Source of the DNA: Evansella sp041820985
GTDB taxonomy: Bacteria; Bacillota; Bacilli; Bacillales; Salisediminibacteriaceae
Direction: 5' to 3'
DNA: 64,000 bases
NCBI RefSeq assembly: GCF_041820985.1
Contig: NZ_JBGUAU010000030.1
Coordinates: forward strand, 1-64,000
This document shows, one piece after another, positions 18,335 through 26,730 of the stretch. Below the pieces are notes generated by a model, which was not told where the DNA came from, did no database searches, and saw only the letters and a program-made list of their open reading frames with translations. The translations under genes were made by a program, and so were the position numbers. Within the stretch, counting starts at the first letter, position 1. Every line of letters starts with the position of its first letter.

Positions 18335-19129
18335 TTACCAGCTCTTCTTTGAATCAATCTCCACTTGTTGATCTTGTAATACTTTAATTTTTACTTCAAC
18401 AACCATTTTTTCTTCCACTTTCGTGAAAGTTCCTTCTTCAAATGGAGCTTCTATTTCCTCACCACGATAGTTTTCCACTTCACCCATTTTTCTGTCTAAT
18501 GCTTTATCTAATTCAATAAAGTGGCTTGAAACGATTTCGCAATACGGTAGCTCGTTAAATTCCTCACCACTAATTTGGTTGTATTGGGAAAGGTCAGTAG
18601 AAAGCAACTTCTCAGAAGAGTGATGCCCTTTCGGTAACTTCGATTTACTGAAATACGTGAACTCTTGTGAATCTGGTAATAGCTTGAATGTTGGTTTGTT
18701 AATAAAGTCTACCTCTGTTACTGTACTGAATGGAACATCAATTGTTAGTGAGCGAATATTGGAAACGACCGACTTCTTATTTCCATATTTAGGTGTAGCG
18801 TATTGAATGTTTTTTCGAACAAACCCTTTAATAAATAATTTATTTGTTGGTAGCAATAACCTACATTGAGTGATTTTTAGATTTTTCTTAATCTCTTTAA
18901 TTTCTAATACTGGTTCTGGGAATTCAATGTTTGCATTAATATCTAACTGTACTTCTTCCTCTGCTAAAACTACTGGAAGCTTTACAATCTTTTTCCCATA
19001 ACTCACATCTGGTTTCGCTTTTCTACTTCTTGATTTTGGTGCAATGGCATTTTTCTCTTTAAAAGGGTCGTAATTGAAGAATGGTTTTGATGGTTGAGAT
19101 TTTTCGTTTCCACCTTTTTTATCAGCCAT
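18335..19129 (-). CDS. DUF3794 (SPOCS) domain protein
   Basis: Protein of 264 aa with a basic, proline-rich N-terminus and a DUF3794/SPOCS-type core: KLPVVLAEEEVQLDIN, KKNLKITQCRLLLPTNKLFIKGFVRKNI. This domain occurs in SipL and in several spore-associated proteins of Bacillus and Clostridium. A role in the spore or its coat is therefore inferred, not shown. The C-terminus is acidic and ends in a repetitive KVEEKMVVEVKIKVL segment. AAGGGAGGTGA before ATG at 19129 is a strong ribosome site. Monocistronic. Confidence 0.7.
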   Translation of the reverse strand: MADKKGGNEKSQPSKPFFNYDPFKEKNAIAPKSRSRKAKPDVSYGKKIVKLPVVLAEEEVQLDINANIEFPEPVLEIKEIKKNLKITQCRLLLPTNKLFIKGFVRKNIQYATPKYGNKKSVVSNIRSLTIDVPFSTVTEVDFINKPTFKLLPDSQEFTYFSKSKLPKGHHSSEKLLSTDLSQYNQISGEEFNELPYCEIVSSHFIELDKALDRKMGEVENYRGEEIEAPFEEGTFTKVEEKMVVEVKIKVLQDQQVEIDSKKSW

Positions 19130-19343
19130 TGTATATTCACCTCCCTTTATCGTTTGTTAACACTTTATGCAGACAAGATATAAAATGAGTGGACGAACCG
19201 TATGATTCATTCGCCAAATTTTATGGAACTTTGTACAAGTACCTAGCATAAACTATTTGTTAGCCTATAAAATTCTAATTTTAGGAGAGAAAGATCCACA
19301 TGATGCAAAAACAAATTACAGGTTTTTCTATAAAATAGAAAAA

Positions 19344-19376
19344 CACATTGGTTTCCCCATGTGGGAAACCAATGTG
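19344..19376 (-). terminator. Terminator of the ECF sigma operon
   Basis: Perfect 14-bp arms CACATTGGTTTCCC and GGGAAACCAATGTG with a 5-base loop. On the minus strand the hairpin runs into TTTTTCTATTTTA. Confidence 0.85.
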
Positions 19377-19381
19377 CCCTT

Positions 19382-20320
19382 TTATCTTAATTTAGGATCA
19401 AAAATTCGAACCTCATATGCACCGATAAATGTAATGGTATTAGTACCATCACCAAATTCCAAGATTCCGTTCTGTTTCGCTCCGTTCCAATACTCCCATT
19501 CTTCTCTCTGCTCCTCGTTCACCTTTTCCTCTATAACCCATTCGTTATGCCCACTTATAAAATTGCTAACATCTATTCCCTGTAGCTTCAGATCGCTATC
19601 TTCTTGAATATATAGTGTTGCATGCTGTGAACCCTTTATGTTCCAATCCGCTTTCAGCGATCTAGGTTTCAGAGTGATGTCCGCACTATCTGTCTCTAAC
19701 TCAAGATCGATAGAGTTTGGCATGATTATTGTGGCAGATACTTGGGAGCTTCGATAATTCCAACCATATTTTTCAGGAAGTTGCTTCACATGGACATAAA
19801 ATGTGTCACCAACTTTTTTTACAGAAAGTATGTCATCCTCGAGAAGTTCACTATTCTCTGATATCTGTGTTCGATAGGTTCCAAAAAAAGCAAACTCTCT
19901 ATTGTTAGTTGTTTCAATTGTTAAAAAATCTACTTTACCATCAATTACGATTCTATTTACCTCTGAAGGGATAATCTCGTCATAACTTGGTAAATTTACT
20001 GTTTCTTCCGTAATTGATATTCCTGCAGATACTTCTTCTGCTAACCCTAATGTTGTTGCTATTACTAATCCAACCCCAACGGTACCTAAAAAGCCAATGA
20101 AGATAATACTAAATACATCGTATTTTACAATCGAATCCTCTTTCCCCTTTATAAGTAGAAAGATGATAATCTCTATTCCAAGTAAGATAAAGATAATTGG
20201 CCACCACATCATTAATATGAGGGATATTTCTCCGCCTTTAAATTGAGAGACAAGTAGAAATACCCCGAGAAGCAATAGCGTAAATCCCATTGAAATTGAT
20301 CCTACTCTCCAAGTCCTCAT
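19382..20320 (-). CDS. Membrane protein with C-terminal beta-repeat domain
   Basis: Last gene of the ECF sigma operon, 312 aa. Three membrane helices lie in the first 110 residues (LLLLGVFLLVSQF, MMWWPIIFILLGIEIIIFLLI, and a third near 75-95). The rest is predicted extracytoplasmic beta structure resembling DUF4097/LiaF-type putative adhesin domains (ATIIMPNSIDLELETDSADITL). It may act in envelope stress sensing or feedback (inference). Its ATG overlaps the stop of the preceding gene as ATGA, so the two are translationally coupled. A strong terminator follows. Confidence 0.65.
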   Translation of the reverse strand: MRTWRVGSISMGFTLLLLGVFLLVSQFKGGEISLILMMWWPIIFILLGIEIIIFLLIKGKEDSIVKYDVFSIIFIGFLGTVGVGLVIATTLGLAEEVSAGISITEETVNLPSYDEIIPSEVNRIVIDGKVDFLTIETTNNREFAFFGTYRTQISENSELLEDDILSVKKVGDTFYVHVKQLPEKYGWNYRSSQVSATIIMPNSIDLELETDSADITLKPRSLKADWNIKGSQHATLYIQEDSDLKLQGIDVSNFISGHNEWVIEEKVNEEQREEWEYWNGAKQNGILEFGDGTNTITFIGAYEVRIFDPKLR

Positions 20321-21426
20321 GACGACGCACCTACCTTCTTCTTGCTCCCAGCTATAAGTTTAACTCCTCCACCAATTAACAAAATGCTAACAACAAGAAC
20401 TTGGAAGTGATTGTAATACCATGAATACACGTCTGCTTGGAAAAACTCTGTTAGTCTTGGAGCAATAGAAGGTACGAATACTCGATCTAATATAAAGAAA
20501 GCACCTAGAGCGATAAACCCAATCCCAATCCAACGTTGATGGTTAAATAAGTACGTTATTAAAGGTTTATCCTCCAAATTTTCCTTTCCATGACGACTCG
20601 CCATCTGTAATCCATCAAAAAAGCTATAAAACCAAATGATAGGAATGAGGAACATAAAGATGCCAAGTCGTAACACGTCCAAAATATACATCGACAACAG
20701 AAATGCTGCCATTAGTTGAATTCCTCGTTTTTGTAATCCTAAGTACAAATGACCTGCACCTGGAAAAATAGATAAGATCGTTGCTATCGTTTTGCTTTTA
20801 TGTCCATCTTTATGTCGATTCTCTAACTCTTCTAACACAGAACTATCCTGTAACTCTTCGCCCCTTTGTTTTTTATTGAGCTGCTGTACTGCATCAAAGA
20901 AACTGTACACCCACACAACTGGTAAAAAAGCCATAAAGATTAGGAATACATCTTGTCGTAAAAAAATGGCAATAAAAACAATCATGATTCCCGCACCTAT
21001 AAATGCTGTTAAGAAGGTAAACCCACGATTCATTAACCCTAATTGAAAGTGACCCACACCTGGGATAAACGATAAAACAATAGTAAAAAAGCGTTCATAT
21101 TCCTCACTTGAGTGTTGTGTAGTTTCACCATCACTTCCTTCTAACTTCCGTTGTTTCAACTCCTTGGACCGTTTTCTACTAGTAATCAATGTATCAATGA
21201 AGCTTACCATATAGAAGAAAACACCGATAAGCAAAATCAAAAACATAAAAAAGTCGAAGTATCCAAATAAGACAACTAAAGCAATTGCCGTGACAGCAGG
21301 TAATACCGTTGCCATAAAATAAAATACACCAGCAAAAAGTCTCTGATAGTAAAACTGTCCTCCTCCAGGAAAAAAGCTTAGAAAAAATGCCACAACAGGG
21401 CTACTATATTCGTTATTCAATTTCAT
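20317..21426 (-). CDS. Polytopic membrane protein with three PGxGH repeats
   Basis: Integral membrane protein of 369 aa. The unit xxFPGxGhxxxxxxxRG occurs three times: SFFPGGGQFYYQRLFAG, SFIPGVGHFQLGLMNRG and SIFPGAGHLYLGLQKRG. Each starts a block of two to three helices ending in an aromatic segment (VYSFFDAVQQL, FYSFFDGLQMA). This is a TM2/DUF5683-like unit in triplicate; function unknown. Charged linkers separate the units. GAGGAGGCG before ATG at 21426 gives the start; the longer frame overlaps the anti-sigma gene. It lies 7 bases after that gene. Two paralogues with two such motifs occur at 51.7 and 55.2 kb. Confidence 0.7.
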   Translation of the reverse strand: MKLNNEYSSPVVAFFLSFFPGGGQFYYQRLFAGVFYFMATVLPAVTAIALVVLFGYFDFFMFLILLIGVFFYMVSFIDTLITSRKRSKELKQRKLEGSDGETTQHSSEEYERFFTIVLSFIPGVGHFQLGLMNRGFTFLTAFIGAGIMIVFIAIFLRQDVFLIFMAFLPVVWVYSFFDAVQQLNKKQRGEELQDSSVLEELENRHKDGHKSKTIATILSIFPGAGHLYLGLQKRGIQLMAAFLLSMYILDVLRLGIFMFLIPIIWFYSFFDGLQMASRHGKENLEDKPLITYLFNHQRWIGIGFIALGAFFILDRVFVPSIAPRLTEFFQADVYSWYYNHFQVLVVSILLIGGGVKLIAGSKKKVGASS

Positions 21427-21433
21427 CGCCTCC

Positions 21434-21859
21434 TCATTGCTCCTCGTTTGTAAATAGAATTTGTAATAATTGTTCTGTAATAGAAGGAGCTTGTTCTGAC
21501 AATGTTGTTGTTTGAACATCCTCCACATAATTAGTAATCATTTGAAACACACCTGACGACATAAGAATAACGGTCATCGCTGCCGCTACAACATAATGGA
21601 AAGCAGTTTTTTCGTAAAAAGGACGTTTCTTTAATCGCTCTACTTCCTTCTCGCCAGATATTTGAGCCATTATTACATCTGTAATCTCGGTGTTGTCTGC
21701 CAACTGTGGTAAAGTGTGTGAAGTGTCTTCCATCGCTTGTAAATATAACTCCATACAATGATCACAGTTGTATAAATGATCTTCATATTTCATACGAACT
21801 TCTTCTGGATGCTCCCCATGAACATAGCGCACCCAGTCATCCTTCGAAACATGACTCAT
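21434..21859 (-). CDS. Zinc-type anti-sigma factor
   Basis: Predicted transmembrane anti-sigma factor of 141 aa that holds the upstream ECF sigma factor at the membrane. The ZAS motif is HLYNCDHC (His28, Cys32, Cys35). One helix lies at about residues 83-105 (VVAAAMTVILMSSGVF) and a short external tail follows. Release would require regulated proteolysis as for RsiW (family knowledge). GAAGGAGG sits before ATG at 21859, which overlaps the sigma stop as ATGA. The gene order is the usual one for such pairs. Confidence 0.8.
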   Translation of the reverse strand: MSHVSKDDWVRYVHGEHPEEVRMKYEDHLYNCDHCMELYLQAMEDTSHTLPQLADNTEITDVIMAQISGEKEVERLKKRPFYEKTAFHYVVAAAMTVILMSSGVFQMITNYVEDVQTTTLSEQAPSITEQLLQILFTNEEQ

Positions 21860-22428
21860 ATAAAATCGTCCTCCTTCCACTGTTCTCTCATCCATTTTCT
21901 AGCTCGATGAAGCTTTACACGTATAGATTTCTCTTTCACGCGTTGCTCCTCAGCCATCTGCTGAAAGCTCTTTTCTTCTATGTAATATCCAAATACAACA
22001 GTACGATAATTTTCAGGCATTTCCTCTATTTTCTCACGCACTCGGCAACTCATTTCTTTTCGTATAAAAGTATCTTCGGTGGTTTCTTCATTAGTACTAT
22101 TTATCTTTAATCCAACATCCCCATCGATCTCTTCTCGCCGTCTTCCCTGTTTACGTTTCATATCTATGGAATAATTTACCGCAATTCGGGTCATCCATGT
22201 TATAAGCCCTTTTCCTTCATATTTAGGGAGAGAGTAATAGATCTTTATAAAAACTTCTTGTGTTGCATCTTCTGCGTCCTTCTCATTCCTCAGTACAGAA
22301 TATATAGATTTATAAATATGATTTCGATACTTTTCAATAAGAATACGAAAGGCATGTTCTTGACCTCGTAAGACTTGTTTTATTAACACCTCATCACTAA
22401 TCTCTCTCCCCTCCTCTCTTGCTCTCAT
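21856..22428 (-). CDS. ECF RNA polymerase sigma factor
   Basis: Group 4 sigma factor of about 190 aa. Region 2 is present (FRILIEKYRNHIYKSIYSVLRNEKDAEDATQEVFIKIY) and region 4 has a helix-turn-helix (YRTVVFGYYIEEKSFQQMAEEQ, SIRVKLHRARKWM). It should direct transcription of its own operon and other envelope genes. The start is uncertain. ATG at 22428 has no ribosome site, whereas AGGAGGGG lies inside the frame and is followed at normal distance only by an ATT codon. A possible ECF promoter (GTCAAC, then CGTC) ends just before the ATG. The frame is open to 22587 but that part is repeat-derived. Confidence 0.8.
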   Translation of the reverse strand: MRAREEGREISDEVLIKQVLRGQEHAFRILIEKYRNHIYKSIYSVLRNEKDAEDATQEVFIKIYYSLPKYEGKGLITWMTRIAVNYSIDMKRKQGRRREEIDGDVGLKINSTNEETTEDTFIRKEMSCRVREKIEEMPENYRTVVFGYYIEEKSFQQMAEEQRVKEKSIRVKLHRARKWMREQWKEDDFI

Positions 22429-22521
22429 GTAATAGACGATACAAATAAGAATGTTGACTACACTTTTTATGAAAAATTTTTTTAAAGCATGTTTTAAAAT
22501 ATCTATTTGTTCATTTATTGT

Positions 22522-22626
22522 TACTAATTGTAAAATTTCCACTCTCAATAGTAAGAATCCCCTTATCAATTGTAAGATTTGCCTCACTAATTGTAAGATT
22601 AACCAATTTAATAGAAAAAACGAGTG
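22522..22626. repeat. 21-bp imperfect tandem repeat array
   Basis: Five consecutive 21-bp units, consensus about CACTAATTGTAAGATTNNCCT, starting at 22522, 22543, 22564, 22585 and 22606 (the last degenerate). It lies about 95 bp upstream of the ECF sigma gene. The open frames through it only reflect the 7-codon period. Confidence 0.7.
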
Positions 22627-22747
22627 GCAAAACTATCAATTATCACTCAATAACCTAATGTTCACTCACAAATACATACCTCTTTATCAATAAAACCACG
22701 ATAAGTGAGAGAAAACTACTAATTAATTAAAATATCCCATAAAAAAA

Positions 22748-22793
22748 CTGATCCCCATTGAATTTCCTTTTTGAAAGGATTCAAGTGAATCAG
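22748..22793 (-). terminator. Long terminator hairpin
   Basis: CTGATC..CATTGAA..TCCTTT pairs with AAAGGA..TTCAAGTGAATCAG. On the minus strand it is followed by a run of seven T. It is about 190 bp beyond the coiled-coil protein gene. Between 22800 and 22984 I see nothing else. Confidence 0.65.
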
Positions 22794-22984
22794 CTTTAGA
22801 TAGATTTCTCTTATTTCAACTTTACCATTATTATTTTTTCCATAGTGTAAGTTCATAAAAAAGAGTTAAAAGTAATCTATAAATCCGTATAAGTAAAATA
22901 AAGTGATTCTGTAGGCGGTAGTAGTTTGAAATAGGAGCATTGTTTCTGGAGTATAGGGGCTATGTTGCGATGTATAAGCTTGTA

Positions 22985-23425
22985 CTATTTTAGCCCCATC
23001 GTTGTTTTAATACGATAAATATCTTTCTTATTCATCCATGTTTCATCTTTCAAAACTTCAATACTAGCTTCAACATTTTTCACATTCTCTTTTAATTCGC
23101 CAAACTCTTTTGCATTCTCTAGTCTCATACCATCTAATTCTGCTTTCAATTCTTCTTGCCCTGTTCGTAATGCAGATAACATTCTTCCATGCTCTCGCAG
23201 CGTTTCACCATGCATTCCTAAGATTTCACTGTGTTGGTCCAGCTTTTTCGTGTGTGAATCCAAAATTTCACTGTGCTTGTCCAGCTTTTTCGTGTGTGAA
23301 TCCAAAATCTCACTGTGCTTGTCCAAAATCACACTATGCTTGTCCAGCTTCTCAGTATGTGAACCTAAAATGCCTTTGATATCTCTCAGTTCTTCCAAGA
23401 TTAATTTTTCAAATTCCTTTTCCAT
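22985..23425 (-). CDS. Coiled-coil protein with 14-residue repeats
   Basis: Soluble protein of 146 aa predicted to be almost wholly coiled coil. Residues 22-75 are heptad pairs of the type HSEILDSHTKKLDK repeated with a 14-residue (42-bp) period, followed by LREHGRMLSALRTGQEELKAELDGMRLENAKE. Similar His-containing heptad proteins are common but uncharacterised in bacilli. AAGGAGGTGAT before ATG at 23425 is near-optimal, so good expression is likely. The repeat makes the gene prone to copy-number change. Function unknown. Confidence 0.75.
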   Translation of the reverse strand: MEKEFEKLILEELRDIKGILGSHTEKLDKHSVILDKHSEILDSHTKKLDKHSEILDSHTKKLDQHSEILGMHGETLREHGRMLSALRTGQEELKAELDGMRLENAKEFGELKENVKNVEASIEVLKDETWMNKKDIYRIKTTMGLK

Positions 23426-23643
23426 TTCCTATCACCTCCTTCATAAGGACAGCTATATTATATCATAAAAAACGGATGGCAAAGTAACTTCTCAATGGTA
23501 TAAATTACCTAGATTACAACTCCATTACCTTTTTCAGAAAATAAAAAATACATTGACTTCTAATCGGTGAACCTATTAAAATGCAGGTGACAGCAATGTT
23601 TGACAACTTAAATTTTCAATGGAATGGAGATGGAAGAAAGAAA

Positions 23644-24267
23644 ATGAGTTATTCTTTTAATTTATCGAAAACGACTCTCTTATCTCTTCACATGCAGCAT
23701 GATATTGTTTCTCCTGACGGAAAGTTTGCTGATTTTTTTGCTGAACAAGCAAAGGAACGACATGTGGTACAAATGGGAAATAAGTTACTTACAACCGCTC
23801 GCTCTCATAATATCCCTATCATTCATGTTGCCGTTTGCTTTGAACCTGACCACTCTGACCTACATCCCAATGCGCCTCTTCTATCCATGGTTCATCAAAC
23901 AAATGCTTTAGTAAAAGGAACCTATGGTGCAGATTTTATTGAGGAAGTAAAACCACTAGATTATGAATTAGTCGTTAAACATCAACGCGTTGGCCCATTC
24001 CAAAACACTAATTTATCTGAACTACTTAAGGAAAACGGGACTGAAAATGTCGTATTGTTTGGTGTTGCCACAAATATTGTAGTTGAAACGACTGCAAGAA
24101 TTGCGTCAGACGAAGGCTACAATGTATTCGTTGTGGAGGATTGTTGTTCCGCAGCAACCATGGAAGCACATAAAGCAACTCTCCAATCCCTCAGCTTATT
24201 AACTACTATCACAACGTTAGAGGAAATTACTCAAAGTTTTTCATTTGTCACCCCATCATCTAACTAG
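23644..24267 (+). CDS. Isochorismatase-like cysteine hydrolase
   Basis: Cysteine hydrolase of the isochorismatase superfamily, 207 aa, cytosolic. The triad is readable: Asp in MQHDIVS, Lys in VVKHQRVGPF and Cys in EDCCSAATMEAHKATLQ. FGVATNIVVETTARIASDEGYNV is the typical cis-peptide region. Substrates range from nicotinamide to ureidoacrylate and cannot be set here. I prefer ATG at 23644 because GGAGATGG precedes it and the fold starts there; the frame is open to 23581. It is convergent with the aminotransferase gene across a shared terminator. Confidence 0.78.
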   Translation: MSYSFNLSKTTLLSLHMQHDIVSPDGKFADFFAEQAKERHVVQMGNKLLTTARSHNIPIIHVAVCFEPDHSDLHPNAPLLSMVHQTNALVKGTYGADFIEEVKPLDYELVVKHQRVGPFQNTNLSELLKENGTENVVLFGVATNIVVETTARIASDEGYNVFVVEDCCSAATMEAHKATLQSLSLLTTITTLEEITQSFSFVTPSSN

Positions 24268-24285
24268 TTTTTCAGCATGAAAAAA

Positions 24286-24328
24286 AGGCTGTCACGTTAT
24301 GAAAAAAGACTCATTTTCGTGACAGCCT
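24286..24328. terminator. Bidirectional terminator
   Basis: Perfect arms AGGCTGTCACG and CGTGACAGCCT with an A run before and a T run after, shared by two convergent genes. Confidence 0.85.
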
Positions 24329-24350
24329 ATATTTTTGATATTAATTCAAA

Positions 24351-25544
24351 TTACACCTTTGTATACTGTTCTTTAATTACAGAAGTTAATATTCCCATAC
24401 CTTTTTTTATCTTATCTGGAGTAGAATGTGTAAAATTCAATCTCATTGCGTTTTGTTGTACTTTTTTACCTACGTAAAACGGGGCCCCTGGAACATAAGC
24501 AACTCCATTTTTCACTGCTACATTTAAAAGATCACCTGTATTCATCTTTTCATCTAACTCGATCCAAAAAAACATGCCACCTTTTGGAACAACATACGTG
24601 AGCCCAGGTAATTTAGCCTTCTCTAGCTCCTCTAACATTATCTCCATCCTGGAACGATACACAGTAATGAGATTGTTAATATGGGCATCTAGGTCAAAGT
24701 TTTGACATAAATGAAAGAGTGCTTGCTGTGACAAAGAATTAGAATGGAGGTCGTTAGCCTGCTTTGCTTGCGACATAATTCGAATGATTTGATGTGGACC
24801 AGCAATCCACCCTGTTCGAAGAGCAGGTACTACTGTTTTCGAGAACGTACTTGTATAAAGCACGTGGGTTCCATCATCAAGGGCTGCAATAGGAGTGTAC
24901 GTTTCATTACTATGAAACTGTAAATCTCCATATGGATCATCCTCAAAAATCATAACATGATACTTATGAGCTAGACTGACCAATAAATTTCGACGTTCCA
25001 TGGACCACACTTTTCCTGCAGGATTAGAAAAAGTAGGTACCACATAAATGCATTTAGGCTTATACTTTCTAATTTTATGTTCCAGATCCTCTTCTATCAT
25101 ACCAAACTCATCAGATTCTACTGGAATAACATTAGCTTCATACGATTCAAAAACCTGTAGCGCAGCTAAATAGGTTGGATTTTCCGTTAAAATAACATCT
25201 CCAGGATTAAACATTACCCTTGAGAAAAGATCAATGGCTTGTTGAGAACCTGTTGTTAATAAGAGACTCTCTGGAGTGTAAGTGTCAATCCCCTTTATAG
25301 CCATCCGGTCAACTAAAATTTCTCGTAATGGCATATACCCTTCCGTTTCAATGTATTGCAACGGCTTTTTTCCAGTTTCAAACGTCTTCTCAAACGCCTC
25401 TCTCACACCATCTAATGGAAATAAATCATCATCTGGTAAACCACCTGCAAATGAAATCACATTTCCTTTGCTTACTACTTTTAAAATATCGCGAACTGCT
25501 GATGATTGTAAATGTCGAACCCTTTTCGCAAATGCATATCTCAT
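24351..25544 (-). CDS. PLP-dependent aminotransferase, fold type I
   Basis: Class I/II aminotransferase of 397 aa in the group of 2-aminoadipate/aromatic transaminases related to MocR catalytic domains. It has ISFAGGLPDDDLFP at the N-terminus, TTGSQQAIDL for the phosphate site, NPTYLAALQ, YVVPTFSNPAGKVWS and EDDPYGDL. The Schiff-base Lys is in STFSKTVVPALRTGW, and MRLNF near the end binds the carboxylate. No winged-helix domain is present, so it is an enzyme, not a regulator. Substrate unknown. GAGGTG upstream favours ATG at 25544. Confidence 0.83.
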   Translation of the reverse strand: MRYAFAKRVRHLQSSAVRDILKVVSKGNVISFAGGLPDDDLFPLDGVREAFEKTFETGKKPLQYIETEGYMPLREILVDRMAIKGIDTYTPESLLLTTGSQQAIDLFSRVMFNPGDVILTENPTYLAALQVFESYEANVIPVESDEFGMIEEDLEHKIRKYKPKCIYVVPTFSNPAGKVWSMERRNLLVSLAHKYHVMIFEDDPYGDLQFHSNETYTPIAALDDGTHVLYTSTFSKTVVPALRTGWIAGPHQIIRIMSQAKQANDLHSNSLSQQALFHLCQNFDLDAHINNLITVYRSRMEIMLEELEKAKLPGLTYVVPKGGMFFWIELDEKMNTGDLLNVAVKNGVAYVPGAPFYVGKKVQQNAMRLNFTHSTPDKIKKGMGILTSVIKEQYTKV

Positions 25545-25667
25545 ATATACCACACCTCAACTGTGTTAGAAAAACTACAATTTTATTTAAATGGTACATC
25601 ATAAAAAAAGAAAGTCAATGGAATTCCAGCAAAAAAGTGAAAATGTTCAGAAAATATTTTTTCCAGA

Positions 25668-25934
25668 GAAATCGACGTAGGCGAAAATTTTCACCAAGGC
25701 GGATGAAAATACGTTATGAAGTAGTTTTAGTACTGTGGGTCATTATATGGAATGAATGTAAGCCCCGAGACTAGTGGGAAGTAGAGGAGAGGCGAGACCC
25801 CGCAGAGCGGAACCAGGATGGTGACATGACTCTGTGCCCACAGGACAGCGAGTGGGATGAAGTGAATGGAATATCATTCAACAAAATTAGTATCACTAGA
25901 TAGTCTGATACGCGTATTTCCAGGGTAGACAACC
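25668..25934 (+). repeat. R1 fold-back repeat, near full copy
   Basis: Runs from TTTTCACCAAGGCGGATGAAAATACGTTATGAAG to AGTCTGATACGCGTATTTCCAGGGTAGAC. The centre contains GGCGAGACCCCGCAGAGCGG and the block AACCAGGATGGTGACATG shared with the 3.7-kb copy. It sits between two divergent genes and is the main content of the 25.55-26.08 kb gap. Confidence 0.75.
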
Positions 25935-26079
25935 ATTATCATCCTAGCAATCGACTTGCTAATAAAATCTACCAAAACAAAACTACATTTCAATCCTCTT
26001 CAATTTTTTTCATATAAAAAAGAAAGTGGTATAGTAGTAATGACTATTACTCTAGTGTGACAATATGTGAGGCGATATT

Positions 26080-26730
26080 ATGGAACCTAAAAAGCGAATT
26101 CTCGTAATGACTGCAGTAAATGCAGAAAAAGATGCAGTTACCAGAGGAATTAAAAATAATTATCGATATGATGTGAAACTAGCTGGTGTAGGACCAGCTG
26201 TAGCCGCTGCGAATACAGCTACTGCTCTAACGTTTGAGAATTACGATTTAGTAATTAGCGCAGGAATTGGAGGTGGCTTCCCTAATATGGCAGAGGTTAC
26301 TTCTGTTGCTGTTGCTACGGAAATCATCTCCGCTGATCTCGGTGCCGAAACGAGTGAAGGCTTTCTTCCAATAGAAGAATTAGGTTTCGGATCTTCTCGC
26401 GTATCTGTTGATATTGAGCTTGTTTCTACGATTACAAAGATTCTCTCTTCGCAAGGACTCAAAGTTCAATCAGGTCCTATCCTGACTTTATCAACTGTAA
26501 CTGGAACTACCGAAACAGCTGAGTTACTCTCGAAGCAATATCCTGGAGCAACTGCAGAAGCAATGGAAGGCTTCGGGGTAGCAACAGCCGCTTCCATTCA
26601 AGGAATTCCTGTCTTAGAAATACGAACGATTTCTAATGCTGTTGGTCCACGAAATAGAGAAGCATGGAAATTAAAAGAAGCTCTACAGTCGTTAGAAACC
26701 ACATTTTCTGTATTAGAGGAGGTATTATAA
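26080..26730 (+). CDS. mqnB: Futalosine hydrolase MqnB
   Basis: Nucleosidase of the purine nucleoside phosphorylase/MTAN fold, 216 aa. It removes the base from futalosine in the alternative menaquinone pathway. Visible blocks are ILVMTAVNAEKDAVTRG, LAGVGPAVAAANTA, ISAGIGGGF, the base/ribose-binding AEAMEGFGVATAA and EIRTISNAVGPRNREAW. ATG at 26080 follows GTGAGGCGATATT. It overlaps mqnD by one base (TAATG), so the pair forms an operon. mqnA, mqnC and mqnE are not in this window. Confidence 0.88.
   Translation: MEPKKRILVMTAVNAEKDAVTRGIKNNYRYDVKLAGVGPAVAAANTATALTFENYDLVISAGIGGGFPNMAEVTSVAVATEIISADLGAETSEGFLPIEELGFGSSRVSVDIELVSTITKILSSQGLKVQSGPILTLSTVTGTTETAELLSKQYPGATAEAMEGFGVATAASIQGIPVLEIRTISNAVGPRNREAWKLKEALQSLETTFSVLEEVL

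Noticed and set aside
22451..22693. 80-codon plus-strand frame with NCKI repeats
   Set aside because: Created by the 21-bp array; the 7-residue period mirrors the DNA period.
23110..23468. Cys-rich plus-strand frames opposite the coiled-coil gene
   Set aside because: Antisense shadows of the 42-bp coding repeat; the minus-strand gene has the near-perfect ribosome site.
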